DNA from: Enteractinococcus fodinae
GTDB lineage: Bacteria; Actinomycetota; Actinomycetes; Actinomycetales; Micrococcaceae
Assembly: GCF_031458395.1 (NCBI RefSeq)
Contig: NZ_JAVDYJ010000001.1
Location: 2,852,001-2,916,000, forward strand
Length of the DNA stretch: 64,000 bases
Direction: 5' to 3'
Shown here: in pieces, positions 36,444 to 44,917 of the stretch
Layout: each line of letters starts with the position of its first letter
How positions within the stretch are numbered: position 1 is the stretch's first letter
The notes under the pieces: model-generated
Databases searched by the model: none
What the model was told of the DNA's origin: nothing
What the model saw: the letters and a program-made list of their open reading frames with translations, nothing else
Position numbers and translations under genes: made by a program

Positions 36444-37441
36444 CACCGACATGTGAGCCCCGCATCTAACGGTTCTTTGGGCCCTTCCGTTAAAAGCGGA
36501 GCCAAGCCTAGGAGAAGAACATGAGCTCTCGTCATACCAGTATCGCCACGATAATGCGCCGCAAGAACGGGCGTTTAGCAATCCGTCAGCAGGCTCGACC
36601 TTGACCTACGAATACGCCAGAGCGGTCCCTATTCCCAAGGATTGGGCAGCCGAATTCTAGGGCTGGTCCTGTTTCCGTTTCTTCTGCCTGTGAGGTGCGA
36701 TATGAATGGAAGCATCTCTTCAGTATCTTGAAGATCTACGGCGTTTGGACGAACTACAACACCCAATTACTTCGCGGATGGGTCAGTTTAAAGAGTAACC
36801 AGCTCGTTCAGTGAAAGTCTTCCCGACCCAACCACGGCGCGGGTGAAGCATTGTCAGAGGCCTTCCTCGATATGAATACCTGTCACGTACCCCAGCCGGA
36901 TTTACCCCCAGACCCTTTTGATGGCCCTCTTTATTGTTGGTTGACCCGGTCTCAAGCTTGATGCGCTCCAGATTTCTTGGTGCCATGCTTTGCAGACCGC
37001 AGCTTCCCCACGTATCACGATGCGGCAGTTGTCTTTAACGACGGGTTACAGCAGTGCCGGTCTAGCTACCCGCGATCCTTGAAGCCTGTGAGGGCCTCTA
37101 GGGTTAACAGTGGCCCCGCCCACTTCCTTGTTGCCACTAGCGAGTGTTCTCATTGAACCGCTATGGCTACTCACGCGAGATGTCCCTATATTGATAACTG
37201 GCAGGGGGTTCTCTACCCTGCCACCGTGATGGACTGCTATCCCAGGGGTGTAACTGGGTGGGCAATGGCAGCTTGTAAATCGCTTATTCAACAGTCCTAT
37301 ATTCAAGCACGCCCCGGGAACCGAAGACCTCACAAGGTCGTCGGTAGAAGCAACAGAGAAGTCTGGTGGGTGACCGTGTGCTGTCTCGATTGAGCTGGCA
37401 ACTGGGCACCTCCCCACGATCGTTGCGGGGTAGGGCGGTGT
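36444..37441. other. 1-kb region of decayed DNA including an IS3 remnant
   Basis: No intact gene. A 27-codon frame at 36521-36604 has a good ribosome site (GGAGAAGAAC) but no family similarity; 18 sense codons further on in another frame, ending at 36660, look protein-like, so a broken gene is possible. The only recognised element is the transposase piece at 37163-37300. Confidence 0.5.
37163..37300 (+). mobile_element. remnant of an IS3-family transposase (OrfB, integrase core)
   Basis: The frame reads PYIDNWQGVLYPATVMDCYP and then GVTGWAMA, which matches the start of the IS3-family integrase core (usual form DITYI-x-T-WQGWLYLATVIDCYSR-x-VVGWAMA). The first catalytic aspartate is replaced, stops flank the piece on both sides, and neither terminal repeats nor the later DE residues were found. 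It is a dead fragment of about 46 codons, marking an old insertion event in this gap. Confidence 0.7.
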
Positions 37442-38938
37442 TCAGCCGGTCGTGGTAACGATCCAGTCGCCACCGCGCAGATTCGTGTTGAATGCTGCGT
37501 CGTATCGATCCAGGAGTGGATGGCGCGCGTCGATCATCCAAGGATTATGGTGATCGGCGATGAGAGTCACTGTCTCGTCCTCCCAGCGAACCAGCTCGGG
37601 TACGCCATGGACGAACCCGACAAAATGACGACGCACCAGCGACCCGATCTCGCGGTCGGTGACGTTCGGTTTGGGGAACATCACCTGTCCAAGTTCGACG
37701 TCGATGCCACCGAATAGATAGCTGACGTCAATCGCATGAGCCGCGCCAATCCCTTTAGCTGGAGCGGAATCGAAAACGACGCCATAAGTCTGTCTCGATG
37801 CCGGCCGCGCACGGAGCAGATCGACCGCCGCCGCGGTGAAGAACCGGTCCGTCATAGCCGACTCGGCAACCTGGGGCGCTGAGAAGGACCCTGGATACCC
37901 CGCTGAGTTCGCTCCAGTCAGGAAGGTCAGGCCCTGGGCTGCCTCAGCTGACATCGACTCGAGCGCACCAGCCAGGTGCAGGAACAGTCGGTATTCCCCT
38001 GTCGTGTGTGAGATAAGAGCGGGTAATCTCGACTCTGCAAAGGCTAGAAAAGGTGACTCGCGCACGATCTCACCATCGATGACTGGTAGAAGCGGAACAC
38101 CGCCGACGCCGATCCGCTTCCAACCGAGTCCGTTGGCCGCGATGAGATCGGGACCTATCTCGGCGACGTGTTTCGCCGCCTCGTGGGGCCCCACCTCGGT
38201 GATCCCGGTTCCGTACTTCTCCCGATGAGCCGCATCAAGCTGCTCAAAGACGTCTGCGGCGAGTTCCAAGGAGGTAAGGAGTGCGGGCGGGCTCTGCAGG
38301 ATGAGGCGCTCTACGAGCCCCTTGGCCATATCGCTGACCCCAACAATGAGGGCGAGTAGTGCCCCGGCGGACTGACCCGCCAGAGTGAGTCGAGCCGGAT
38401 CCCCCCCGAAACTTGCGGCGTTCCTCTGCACCCACCGCAAGGCGGCGACGACATCGAGCACCGCACGATTATCGGGATGGCCAGGGATATGCAGAAAACC
38501 GTCCACGCCGAGCCGGTATGTGATAGTGACAACCACGGCCCCCTGGGAGGCGAGTTCCACCGCGTCATAGCTCGGGCTCGCTGGGGTTCCACTGATGAAC
38601 GAGCCGCCATGGACCCAGACTATGATCGGCAGCGGAACCGAGTCATCTTCGTTCACGGCGTTTCCGGTTCGAGGAGAGAAAACGTTGAGTGTGAGCCATT
38701 CGTCATCGTCTTTGACCTGCGGGTAGTCGCGGTCGATGCCAATTGAGATCTGCGGAAGCACGGTACCGGAGCGCGACCCATCGATCTGAAGCTCGGGCGA
38801 ATCGAACGGAACGGGTGCGTCGAAGCGTCCCGTCTCTAGCGGAGAGCAAGCATAAGGAATGCCTCTGAACACCTCGACACAACCCTCGGTCAGGCCCGTC
38901 ACGATGCCGGATGAGGTATGGATGACAGGAACGGACAT
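37442..38938 (-). CDS. carboxylesterase, type B
   Basis: 498 residues from the ATG at 38938 with GAAGGTGAAG upstream; the longer frame to 39049 runs into the upstream gene and is rejected. N-terminal FRGIPYACSP, oxyanion hole VWVHGGSF (about residue 108), nucleophile in GQSAGALLA (about residue 190), and WVQRNAASFGGDP before it, all standard for type B esterases. The acidic residue and catalytic histidine are in the C-terminal half (HFVGFVHGVPE region). It hydrolyses carboxylic esters. It follows the 3-hydroxyacyl-CoA dehydrogenase gene by 41 nt and is likely in the same operon. Confidence 0.92.
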   Translation of the reverse strand: MSVPVIHTSSGIVTGLTEGCVEVFRGIPYACSPLETGRFDAPVPFDSPELQIDGSRSGTVLPQISIGIDRDYPQVKDDDEWLTLNVFSPRTGNAVNEDDSVPLPIIVWVHGGSFISGTPASPSYDAVELASQGAVVVTITYRLGVDGFLHIPGHPDNRAVLDVVAALRWVQRNAASFGGDPARLTLAGQSAGALLALIVGVSDMAKGLVERLILQSPPALLTSLELAADVFEQLDAAHREKYGTGITEVGPHEAAKHVAEIGPDLIAANGLGWKRIGVGGVPLLPVIDGEIVRESPFLAFAESRLPALISHTTGEYRLFLHLAGALESMSAEAAQGLTFLTGANSAGYPGSFSAPQVAESAMTDRFFTAAAVDLLRARPASRQTYGVVFDSAPAKGIGAAHAIDVSYLFGGIDVELGQVMFPKPNVTDREIGSLVRRHFVGFVHGVPELVRWEDETVTLIADHHNPWMIDARHPLLDRYDAAFNTNLRGGDWIVTTTG

Positions 38939-38979
38939 CTCTTCACCTTCGTTCGTTGTTGAGAGACTGCGAGGCTTGA

Positions 38980-39894
38980 TTAGTGCCTCAATGCTGGAGC
39001 GATCACGCCAAAGTCGGAGCGGCCGATGATCTCGCCGTCCTCGTTCCACAGATAGAAGCCCTCGCCGTCTGCGAGACCGGCTTTGCCCTCGGTAATGCGT
39101 TCTTCGAGCAGACCAGCAAAATCACGTACCAGCGGGTTCTCACTATGCTTGTTGATGAGCGCCAGGGGACGAAAGCCGATAACGTCCATCGTGGCCATAG
39201 GTCCCTTGGGCGCCTGCGTAGACACCGTCCACGCCTTGTCGATGTCCTCGACCGTGGCTAGACCGGTCATGAACATCTCGACACCGGCGTCAAGGAAAGG
39301 CTTGATCATCTTATTGAGGATGAAACGTGAGCTCTCTCGCTGGACGACTACCGGGACGAGGTTGACGGATTCGCAGTACTTGACCGTTCGCTCGACGTAG
39401 GCAGGATCCGTGCCGGAGTGGCCCATCACTTCGCCAATGTTCTGGATCCAGATCAAGTTCGCGTGATGGAGGGCAAGAAAATGCTCGGGATGACCGCTTG
39501 CGTCCGCGAATTCACTCGGCAGCAGTGATGAAGTGTTCGTCAGCAGCACGGCATCCTCGCGAACGTGTTGGCCGATCGTTTTCCACACTGCTCGCTTGAT
39601 CTCGATATCCTCAGGAACAGCCTCGATGACAAGGTCACAGTTAGCGAACGCCTCGGCGTAGTCTGAGGTTGGCGTGATCCGGGCGATCGCGGCATCAAAG
39701 GCCTCCTCTGTGAACTCAGGGAGGTCCTTCCGGTAGTACTTGCGCATCCACTCCCACCGGGCAGGCAGCTTCTCGAGTACCGCCTGTTCAGTGTCGAAGG
39801 CGTGAACTTTCATTCCCGCGTAGGCATTCTGCATGATTATCTGTGATCCGAGCACTCCGGCTCCGGCGACTGCCACCGTTGTAATGTCCGACAC
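38980..39894 (-). CDS. 3-hydroxyacyl-CoA dehydrogenase
   Basis: 304 residues from a GTG start with AGGAGG five bases upstream. NAD-binding motif GAGVLGSQIIMQNAYAG (about residue 11), acidic residue in HAFDTE, and the catalytic segment ANCDLVIEAVPEDIEIKR, with NTSSLLPSEF and the histidine in LALHHANLIW. The C-terminal domain is present (RFILNKMIKPFLDAGVEM). It oxidises L-3-hydroxyacyl-CoA to 3-oxoacyl-CoA; members lacking the hydratase half are usual in short-chain or lactam/aromatic degradation. It is upstream of the type B carboxylesterase with a 41-nt gap. Confidence 0.92.
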   Translation of the reverse strand: MSDITTVAVAGAGVLGSQIIMQNAYAGMKVHAFDTEQAVLEKLPARWEWMRKYYRKDLPEFTEEAFDAAIARITPTSDYAEAFANCDLVIEAVPEDIEIKRAVWKTIGQHVREDAVLLTNTSSLLPSEFADASGHPEHFLALHHANLIWIQNIGEVMGHSGTDPAYVERTVKYCESVNLVPVVVQRESSRFILNKMIKPFLDAGVEMFMTGLATVEDIDKAWTVSTQAPKGPMATMDVIGFRPLALINKHSENPLVRDFAGLLEERITEGKAGLADGEGFYLWNEDGEIIGRSDFGVIAPALRH

Positions 39895-40263
39895 GAGGAC
39901 CTCCTACTGTTGTGTCTGCAGAACTATTGAAGATTACCCATACTTCAGAGACTGAAAGTTCGGGCAAATTTTATACTTTTGTTCGCTGGATATTTATTAC
40001 AGTTATATGTGCCATAAACCGGCTCACTCTTGCTGTGGGGGCTTGCGGGATTTTGTAGATCCGTTCCACATTGGTTTCGAATTTCAGCATAAATACCACC
40101 AGCCAGCCTCGACAGCGTAAAAGAAAACACTCACTCCACTGTCCGAGATTCGCGCAGCATAACTGAAGCGTGCTCAGCGTTGCCGGCGATATTATGCGAA
40201 TTCTCGGCGGAAAAGGAGCTTACTTCGCCGGTCTCGACCAATTGACTAGAGACTTGACCGAAA
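39895..40263. other. AT-rich intergenic region
   Basis: 369 nt between the 3-hydroxyacyl-CoA dehydrogenase start and the BVMO stop. The first part (39945-40020) is AT-rich relative to the window and could be a promoter area. A 67-codon frame (40131-40334) overlaps the monooxygenase gene and has no support. Confidence 0.45.
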
Positions 40264-41748
40264 TTATGCCACAGCGTATTTAGATGGCTCGAGCACGTAA
40301 TCATCGACATTAAAGGTTCCAAAGTCGTCAGCAAATCGAGTCATAAAATCAGGCCACAGCGAGGTCAGCCGCCCAGTGCCATCACCAAGATAAAACGAGT
40401 CGCAACCTCCTGTGAGCCACACGGTGCGAGCCGCGCGCTCGTCGAGAAAGTCCGTGAAGGACCTTTGACGATCCGGGCGAACACGAATGGTCGGAGTGTC
40501 CGAATCCATGGCAAAACGCAGCGCATCGGCAACGTGACCAGCCTGCGTCTCGATCATAAATATGATCGAACCGAAACCCAAGCCCACATGGGGACCATTG
40601 ACGAAAAAGAAATTGGGGAATCCGTCGACGCTCATACCCCCATAGGCTCGAGCACCTTCTTCAGCCCACAGATCTGAAAGTCGAGTATCGTCTTCTCCGT
40701 GGATGATGCGGGTAATAGGAAGTCCCTCGGTGTCGTAACCGGTGCACACGATTATGACATCGAAATCTCGTTCCGCACCGGCCGCATCAATGATGCCTGT
40801 TTCCGTCATCTTCTCTGCCGCGTAAGGTACCAGCTCTACGTTCTCACGCTGCAAAGTAGGGTACCAGTCGTTCGAATTGAGGATGCGTTTACAACCGATG
40901 GCATAGGTCGGTCGCGTCATTTCTCGAAGTTCTGGGTCCTGGATCTGATTCTCTCGGTGAGCGTTGGCAATGCCCGTCATTCTGTCGATAGCAGCCTGTG
41001 CTCGGGCACGCTCTGGAAAACGCGTCTCATGCAGCCAGAAAAGGAATTGTCTATATTCCTCAAGAGTTTCTGGAAGACTTTCCCACATGCGCTTCTGCGC
41101 CTCGCTGTATTTGATGTCCACCCGCGGAACTATCCACGGAGGAGTGCGCTGAAAAACTGTAAGTGACTCGACATCATTAGCGATGGCCGGCACCACCTGG
41201 ATAGCGGAAGCTCCTGTTCCGATAACCGCAACGCGTTTACCCTTGAGGTCGATGGAACTGTCCCACATGGCTGAGTGCATAAGATCGCCTTCGAAACCCT
41301 CGATGCCAGGAATCTTGGGCATCTTGGGTTCAGCTAAGGATCCGGTCGCGGTGACCACATAGTTGGCCTCATACGTCTCATGATCAGTCGTCACGATCCA
41401 CGTTTGCGTACCGGTGTTCCAGCGGACTTCTAGGACCGATCGATTGAAAACGGTGTTCTCAGCGAGTCCCTCTTCTTGGGCAACGGTAACGAGGTAATCA
41501 TTAATCTCAGCACCCCCAGCATAAGTCTTCGACCACCGAGGATTGTGACGGAAGGAAAAGGAATAAAGATGTGATTGAACATCGCATTCCACGCCTGGAT
41601 AGACATTGTCGCGCCAGGTACCGCCGAACGTCTCACCTCGATCAATAATCGTAAAATCAGTGATGCCTCGACGACGCAGCATTGTTCCGGTCGCTATCCC
41701 TGCGACTCCTGCTCCGATAATAAGAATCGGGGTATGATTCGACGTCAT
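40264..41748 (-). CDS. Baeyer-Villiger monooxygenase (type I, flavoprotein)
   Basis: 494 residues from the ATG at 41748 (GAAGGT 8 nt upstream); the frame to 41781 adds 11 residues before it. FAD motif GAGVAGIATGTMLRRRG (about residue 11), FGGTWRDNVYPGVECDVQSH, and the type I BVMO fingerprint FEGDLMHSAMWD (about residues 150-161), then the NADPH motif VIGTGASAIQVVPAI. It belongs to the cyclohexanone/phenylacetone monooxygenase-like group, distinct from the EthA-like protein at 26079. It turns a ketone into an ester or lactone. It is the last gene of an operon with an SDR and an alpha/beta-hydrolase-fold protein. Confidence 0.93.
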   Translation of the reverse strand: MTSNHTPILIIGAGVAGIATGTMLRRRGITDFTIIDRGETFGGTWRDNVYPGVECDVQSHLYSFSFRHNPRWSKTYAGGAEINDYLVTVAQEEGLAENTVFNRSVLEVRWNTGTQTWIVTTDHETYEANYVVTATGSLAEPKMPKIPGIEGFEGDLMHSAMWDSSIDLKGKRVAVIGTGASAIQVVPAIANDVESLTVFQRTPPWIVPRVDIKYSEAQKRMWESLPETLEEYRQFLFWLHETRFPERARAQAAIDRMTGIANAHRENQIQDPELREMTRPTYAIGCKRILNSNDWYPTLQRENVELVPYAAEKMTETGIIDAAGAERDFDVIIVCTGYDTEGLPITRIIHGEDDTRLSDLWAEEGARAYGGMSVDGFPNFFFVNGPHVGLGFGSIIFMIETQAGHVADALRFAMDSDTPTIRVRPDRQRSFTDFLDERAARTVWLTGGCDSFYLGDGTGRLTSLWPDFMTRFADDFGTFNVDDYVLEPSKYAVA

Positions 41749-41784
41749 AAATTTACCTTCTCTTTCAGTAACGATATGCAATCG

Positions 41785-42588
41785 TCAGGCTTGATTCGGA
41801 ACTAGCCGGGAATGCGCTGAAATTTGACCACGGATGAGCTGGTCGTGTGCGTTATAGACCTGACTGACCCGCTCGGCAAGGATCCCATGTCCGGCGTCAA
41901 CTTCCATGAGTGAAGCCCCCTGGATCGCACCGTAGAGTTCATATGAATGCTGTGGAGGGACCTTGAGGTCACGCAGCGGCACAACGATGAGAGTCGGACA
42001 CTCCACGCGTGTGGCCTCGTCTGACACGTCTAAATGGTAGGCGGCGTTCAACCTGCGCAGCACCCGTGGATCTGCCACGGGCACTGCAGGGATAGTCGGA
42101 TCGTAGGAAACACCTAGATGACGCCGGTATTGCGGTGAGTGCTCAAGAAGTGACGAATACCTTTGTGAAAGATGTTTGTCTTGGGACCAGAGTGCCACTC
42201 CCAAATCGATAGTTTCCTGCATGAGACGGTCGGACCGTAACCAGCCTGCAACTAGCGTTAAGCTGCTCACCAATCCGTTACTACGCGCCGCTGCTGCGAC
42301 ACTCACACCAGCACCGAGACCAAACCCTAGGAGGTGAACCACTCGTTCAGCTTCTACTTCTCTGCGTATAGTGCCAAGCACGGTCTGAACTCGTTCGTCG
42401 AAATCCGTCTCAACTTCAGAGCTCACCGTCCAGCCGCTAGGAAGGGGCCGGTCTGCCTGTGGTGGGTCTGCGTCAATTGTTGTGACGTGATAATCCCGGC
42501 CGAGCATCTCACCGTAGATAGCAAACTGTGCATCCGCTTGCTGCTCACTGCCGCCAACCTGAATGATGCTATGTTGAATGTTTCGCAT
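41785..42588 (-). CDS. alpha/beta hydrolase-fold protein lacking the nucleophile serine
   Basis: 267 residues from the ATG at 42588, with GCAGAGGC six bases upstream; an ATG at 42618, one base after the SDR stop, is an alternative. The fold is recognised by VHLLGFGLGAGVSVAAAARS (nucleophile elbow, about residue 90-110), CPTLIVVPLRDLKVPPQHS (acid strand) and VDAGHGILAE (histidine loop). The elbow should be G-x-S-x-G, but here reads GFGLG, so the serine is a glycine. The acidic residue and histidine remain. The protein is therefore probably not an ordinary serine hydrolase. It lies between the SDR and BVMO genes; the sequence resembles the homoserine acetyltransferase/MenH-like hydrolase group. 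Confidence 0.83.
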   Translation of the reverse strand: MRNIQHSIIQVGGSEQQADAQFAIYGEMLGRDYHVTTIDADPPQADRPLPSGWTVSSEVETDFDERVQTVLGTIRREVEAERVVHLLGFGLGAGVSVAAAARSNGLVSSLTLVAGWLRSDRLMQETIDLGVALWSQDKHLSQRYSSLLEHSPQYRRHLGVSYDPTIPAVPVADPRVLRRLNAAYHLDVSDEATRVECPTLIVVPLRDLKVPPQHSYELYGAIQGASLMEVDAGHGILAERVSQVYNAHDQLIRGQISAHSRLVPNQA

Positions 42589-42619
42589 AGATGCCTCTGC
42601 CGATTCGTATATTTGCATT

Positions 42620-43318
42620 TCAGTGCGCAACACGGCCGACGGTGAACCCACCGCATACATTGTGGATCTGCCCAGTTACGTAGCTGGTCCGCTCATCGAG
42701 CAAGTACGCTACCGTATTAGCAATATCCTTCGGTTGCCCCATGCGCTGGATCGGCAAGGAATTAAGAGCTGCCTGCACATTGGGATCCGACAGCGGGTTA
42801 CCGACCGCGAACATCTTCGTTTCGATTGCACCGGGTGCGATCGCATTCACGGTGATGTCATGCTGGCCGAGTTCGAGTGCCCAAGTCTTCGTTAAGCCCA
42901 AGACAGCCGCTTTCGTGCTTGAATAAGAGGTTTTCTCAAGCTTGCCGTAGGCCGCCACAGAGCTAATATTGACAATCCGACCCATTCCGCGAGCCTTCAT
43001 TGATGGAAGTAACGCCTGGGTCGCGAACACGGCGGCTTTAACGTTTATCGCCCACAACTCATCCATTCCGGCCTCGTCTACTTGCTCGAGCGTGGCACCG
43101 TTCGTTCCGCCCACATTGTTGACGATCCTCTCGATGGGGCCGTCCTTGAGCGCTTCTGCGACCGCATCCTGGACTTCTTCCACATCGGAAAGGTCCGCGT
43201 TAATTCCGGGACCCTGAAGGTCGATGGAGATCGGCTCGTAGCCGTCAGCCTCTAGTCGATTAATGATCTCAGAACCGATACCGCCATTGCCGCCTGTGAC
43301 TATAACTCTTTCCGCCAT
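42620..43318 (-). CDS. short-chain dehydrogenase/reductase
   Basis: 232 residues. NAD(P)-binding GGNGGIGSEIINRL (about residue 8), NNVGGTNG, catalytic serine in VNISSVAAYG and YSSTKAAVLGLTKTW with the Tyr-x3-Lys pair. First gene of the operon, ahead of the hydrolase-fold and BVMO genes. An obvious role is oxidising a secondary alcohol to the ketone that the BVMO attacks; this is inference from gene order. A perfect 20-nt palindromic operator lies 39 nt upstream of the start. Confidence 0.9.
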   Translation of the reverse strand: MAERVIVTGGNGGIGSEIINRLEADGYEPISIDLQGPGINADLSDVEEVQDAVAEALKDGPIERIVNNVGGTNGATLEQVDEAGMDELWAINVKAAVFATQALLPSMKARGMGRIVNISSVAAYGKLEKTSYSSTKAAVLGLTKTWALELGQHDITVNAIAPGAIETKMFAVGNPLSDPNVQAALNSLPIQRMGQPKDIANTVAYLLDERTSYVTGQIHNVCGGFTVGRVAH

Positions 43319-43357
43319 AGGAAAGTCCCCCTCAGTGAGAATAAGTATTTGTTAGCT

Positions 43358-43377
43358 AATGAGAGTGCACTCTCATT
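43358..43377. promoter_or_regulatory. perfect palindromic operator TGAGAGTGCACTCTCA
   Basis: The full 20-nt palindrome runs from AATGAGAGTG to CACTCTCATT without a mismatch. It lies 39 nt upstream of the SDR/BVMO operon, in the position of a repressor site. One base differs from the copy at 30981-31000. Confidence 0.75.
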
Positions 43378-43766
43378 TCATCGCTGCGTCAATATTAGCA
43401 ATGTGACGTAGATTGTCAACAGAGTGATTTATTTCATACATAGTGAGACGCTCCACCGAAAAACAAAGCGCAGACCGCCAACTCAGAGCGAGGGACGAGC
43501 AGCAATGATTGCAGCTTATGACTCACACTGGCGGTGACTCGAATCCACGAATACTCGACATCACAGATCCATAAGGGCGGGCGTCAAGTACTGCACAGGC
43601 AAGAAGGTGTCGGTCGCATGGCTGCACAGCCGAATCTCTTTGAAAGGGGTCGGGTGAGCTCACGGAATTCAAGGGCATGAATATCTTGGGCGCGATAAAG
43701 TGCCTAGCAACTCCAGATCGGAGAACTCCGTACCCAGACGCCACAGTATTTCTCGCTCAAGTGAAA

Positions 43767-43778
43767 GTAACATGTTAC
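43767..43778. promoter_or_regulatory. operator GTAACATGTTAC upstream of the hydrolase gene
   Basis: Perfect 12-nt palindrome, 97 nt upstream of the alpha/beta hydrolase start at 43876. The same sequence recurs at 44753 and closely at 44773, 35000 and 34976. Confidence 0.65.
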
Positions 43779-43875
43779 TATCGGAGCTATTCGATTGCGG
43801 CACAGATCACAATGAGCTCCAAACCATATATGCCGCCAAGATGTTCCGCTCCAACCCTTGATGGAAGAGGTCCTA

Positions 43876-44730
43876 ATGACTCTGGAAAGCACAGCTAACG
43901 TAACAGCAGAGGGCACCGCCCGCCGTATTCGAACAACCGACTGGGAAATACACTTCCATGAGGCCGGGAGCGGGCATCCGCTCATTCTTATCCACGGTTC
44001 AGCGCCAGGAACATCAGGCTGGAAGAACTTTTACCCGAACATTGAAGTCCTCTCGAAATCATTCCGAGTCTTGGCGCTCGATCTTCCTGGTTGGGGAGAT
44101 TCCGACCCCGCATCCCCTGATAAAGCAAACCATGTTGAGGCTGTGCTCCAATTTATGGACGCACTACAAATCAATCAGGCAGCGCTCGTAGGCAACTCTA
44201 TGGGAGCGATGACTGCACTACGGGTTGCCTCTGAATGGCCAGACCGCGTCTCACATATCGTAGCCAGCGGCTCTGCAGGACCACTGGCTCCAAAGATATT
44301 CAGTCCCGAGGGGATGAGTGAGGGGCTTAGGGCGCTAATATCAGCCTATCAAGAGCCAAATCAACAGAACATGCGAGAATTCTACGACGCCATCACATTC
44401 GAGCAAGGCGTCATCTCTGAAGAAGCCGTAGCCGAACGCGCAGAAGCCGCTGCTGCGCGCGAGGATCATAGGAATAACTTTCTCGCAGGAATCAGCACGC
44501 CGGGCTATCTCCCCATGTCCACGATCGATCAAGTTTCAGCCATCACAGCACCGACACTACTGATTCATGGACGCGATGACCGAGTGGTCCACTTCGAAAA
44601 CTCGTTACAGTTATGTACGCTCATTTCCTCGGCGCGACTATATCTGATGAACCAATGCGGCCACTGCCCGCAACTCGAGTACCCCGATGAGTACAACCGA
44701 GTCGTCAAGCAGTTCATCGAGGCCTCCTAA
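43876..44730 (+). CDS. alpha/beta hydrolase, meta-cleavage-product hydrolase type
   Basis: 284 residues from the ATG at 43876 (AGAGGT six bases upstream; two earlier ATGs are rejected). The oxyanion segment LILIHGSAPGTSGWKNFYPN resembles BphD/MhpC/HsaD (HG-x-GPG-x-SGW-x-NF), the nucleophile is in GNSMGAMTA (about residue 105), the acid in IHGRDDRVVHFENS and the histidine in NQCGHCPQLEYPDE. These enzymes cleave carbon-carbon bonds of ring-fission products or hydrolyse esters. It stands alone, flanked on both sides by GTAACATGTTAC operators, and probably works with the aldehyde dehydrogenase operon that follows. Confidence 0.9.
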   Translation: MTLESTANVTAEGTARRIRTTDWEIHFHEAGSGHPLILIHGSAPGTSGWKNFYPNIEVLSKSFRVLALDLPGWGDSDPASPDKANHVEAVLQFMDALQINQAALVGNSMGAMTALRVASEWPDRVSHIVASGSAGPLAPKIFSPEGMSEGLRALISAYQEPNQQNMREFYDAITFEQGVISEEAVAERAEAAAAREDHRNNFLAGISTPGYLPMSTIDQVSAITAPTLLIHGRDDRVVHFENSLQLCTLISSARLYLMNQCGHCPQLEYPDEYNRVVKQFIEAS

Positions 44731-44752
44731 AACACTTTCACCCTAACTGCTT

Positions 44753-44784
44753 GTAACATGTTACTTATCCCAGTAGCATGTTAC
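44753..44784. promoter_or_regulatory. two tandem GTAACATGTTAC operators upstream of the aldehyde dehydrogenase operon
   Basis: GTAACATGTTAC (44753-44764, perfect) and GTAGCATGTTAC (44773-44784, one mismatch), centres exactly 20 nt apart, close to two helical turns. They lie 133 nt upstream of the gene at 44918. Confidence 0.7.
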
Positions 44785-44917
44785 ACGTCTCGATAGTCGT
44801 CCTCCCCTGAGAGTGCAGCCATACAATGCGAGGTCATTACGACCCCTGCTTAAGGTTTGACGGCTACTCTCAAAGTCTTTTCTGGCGCTTTTGCGTCTGC
44901 TCATCATAAGGAAAACG

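Noticed and set aside
36521-36604. 27-codon frame with a good ribosome site after the TRAP terminator
   Set aside because: Too short and not recognisable; the surrounding 1 kb is decayed. Kept only as a remark in the gap entry.
37559-37580. TGAGAGTCACTGTCTCGT as an operator
   Set aside because: It lies inside the carboxylesterase coding region and has several mismatches to the palindrome.
40131-40334. 67-codon minus-strand frame after the BVMO gene
   Set aside because: It overlaps the end of the BVMO gene in another frame, has no ribosome site and no family similarity.
44808-44878. Half-sites TGAGAGTGCA and ACTCTCA near 44.8 kb as a third copy of the TGAGAGT operator
   Set aside because: The halves are about 50 nt apart and do not form the compact palindrome seen at the other two places.
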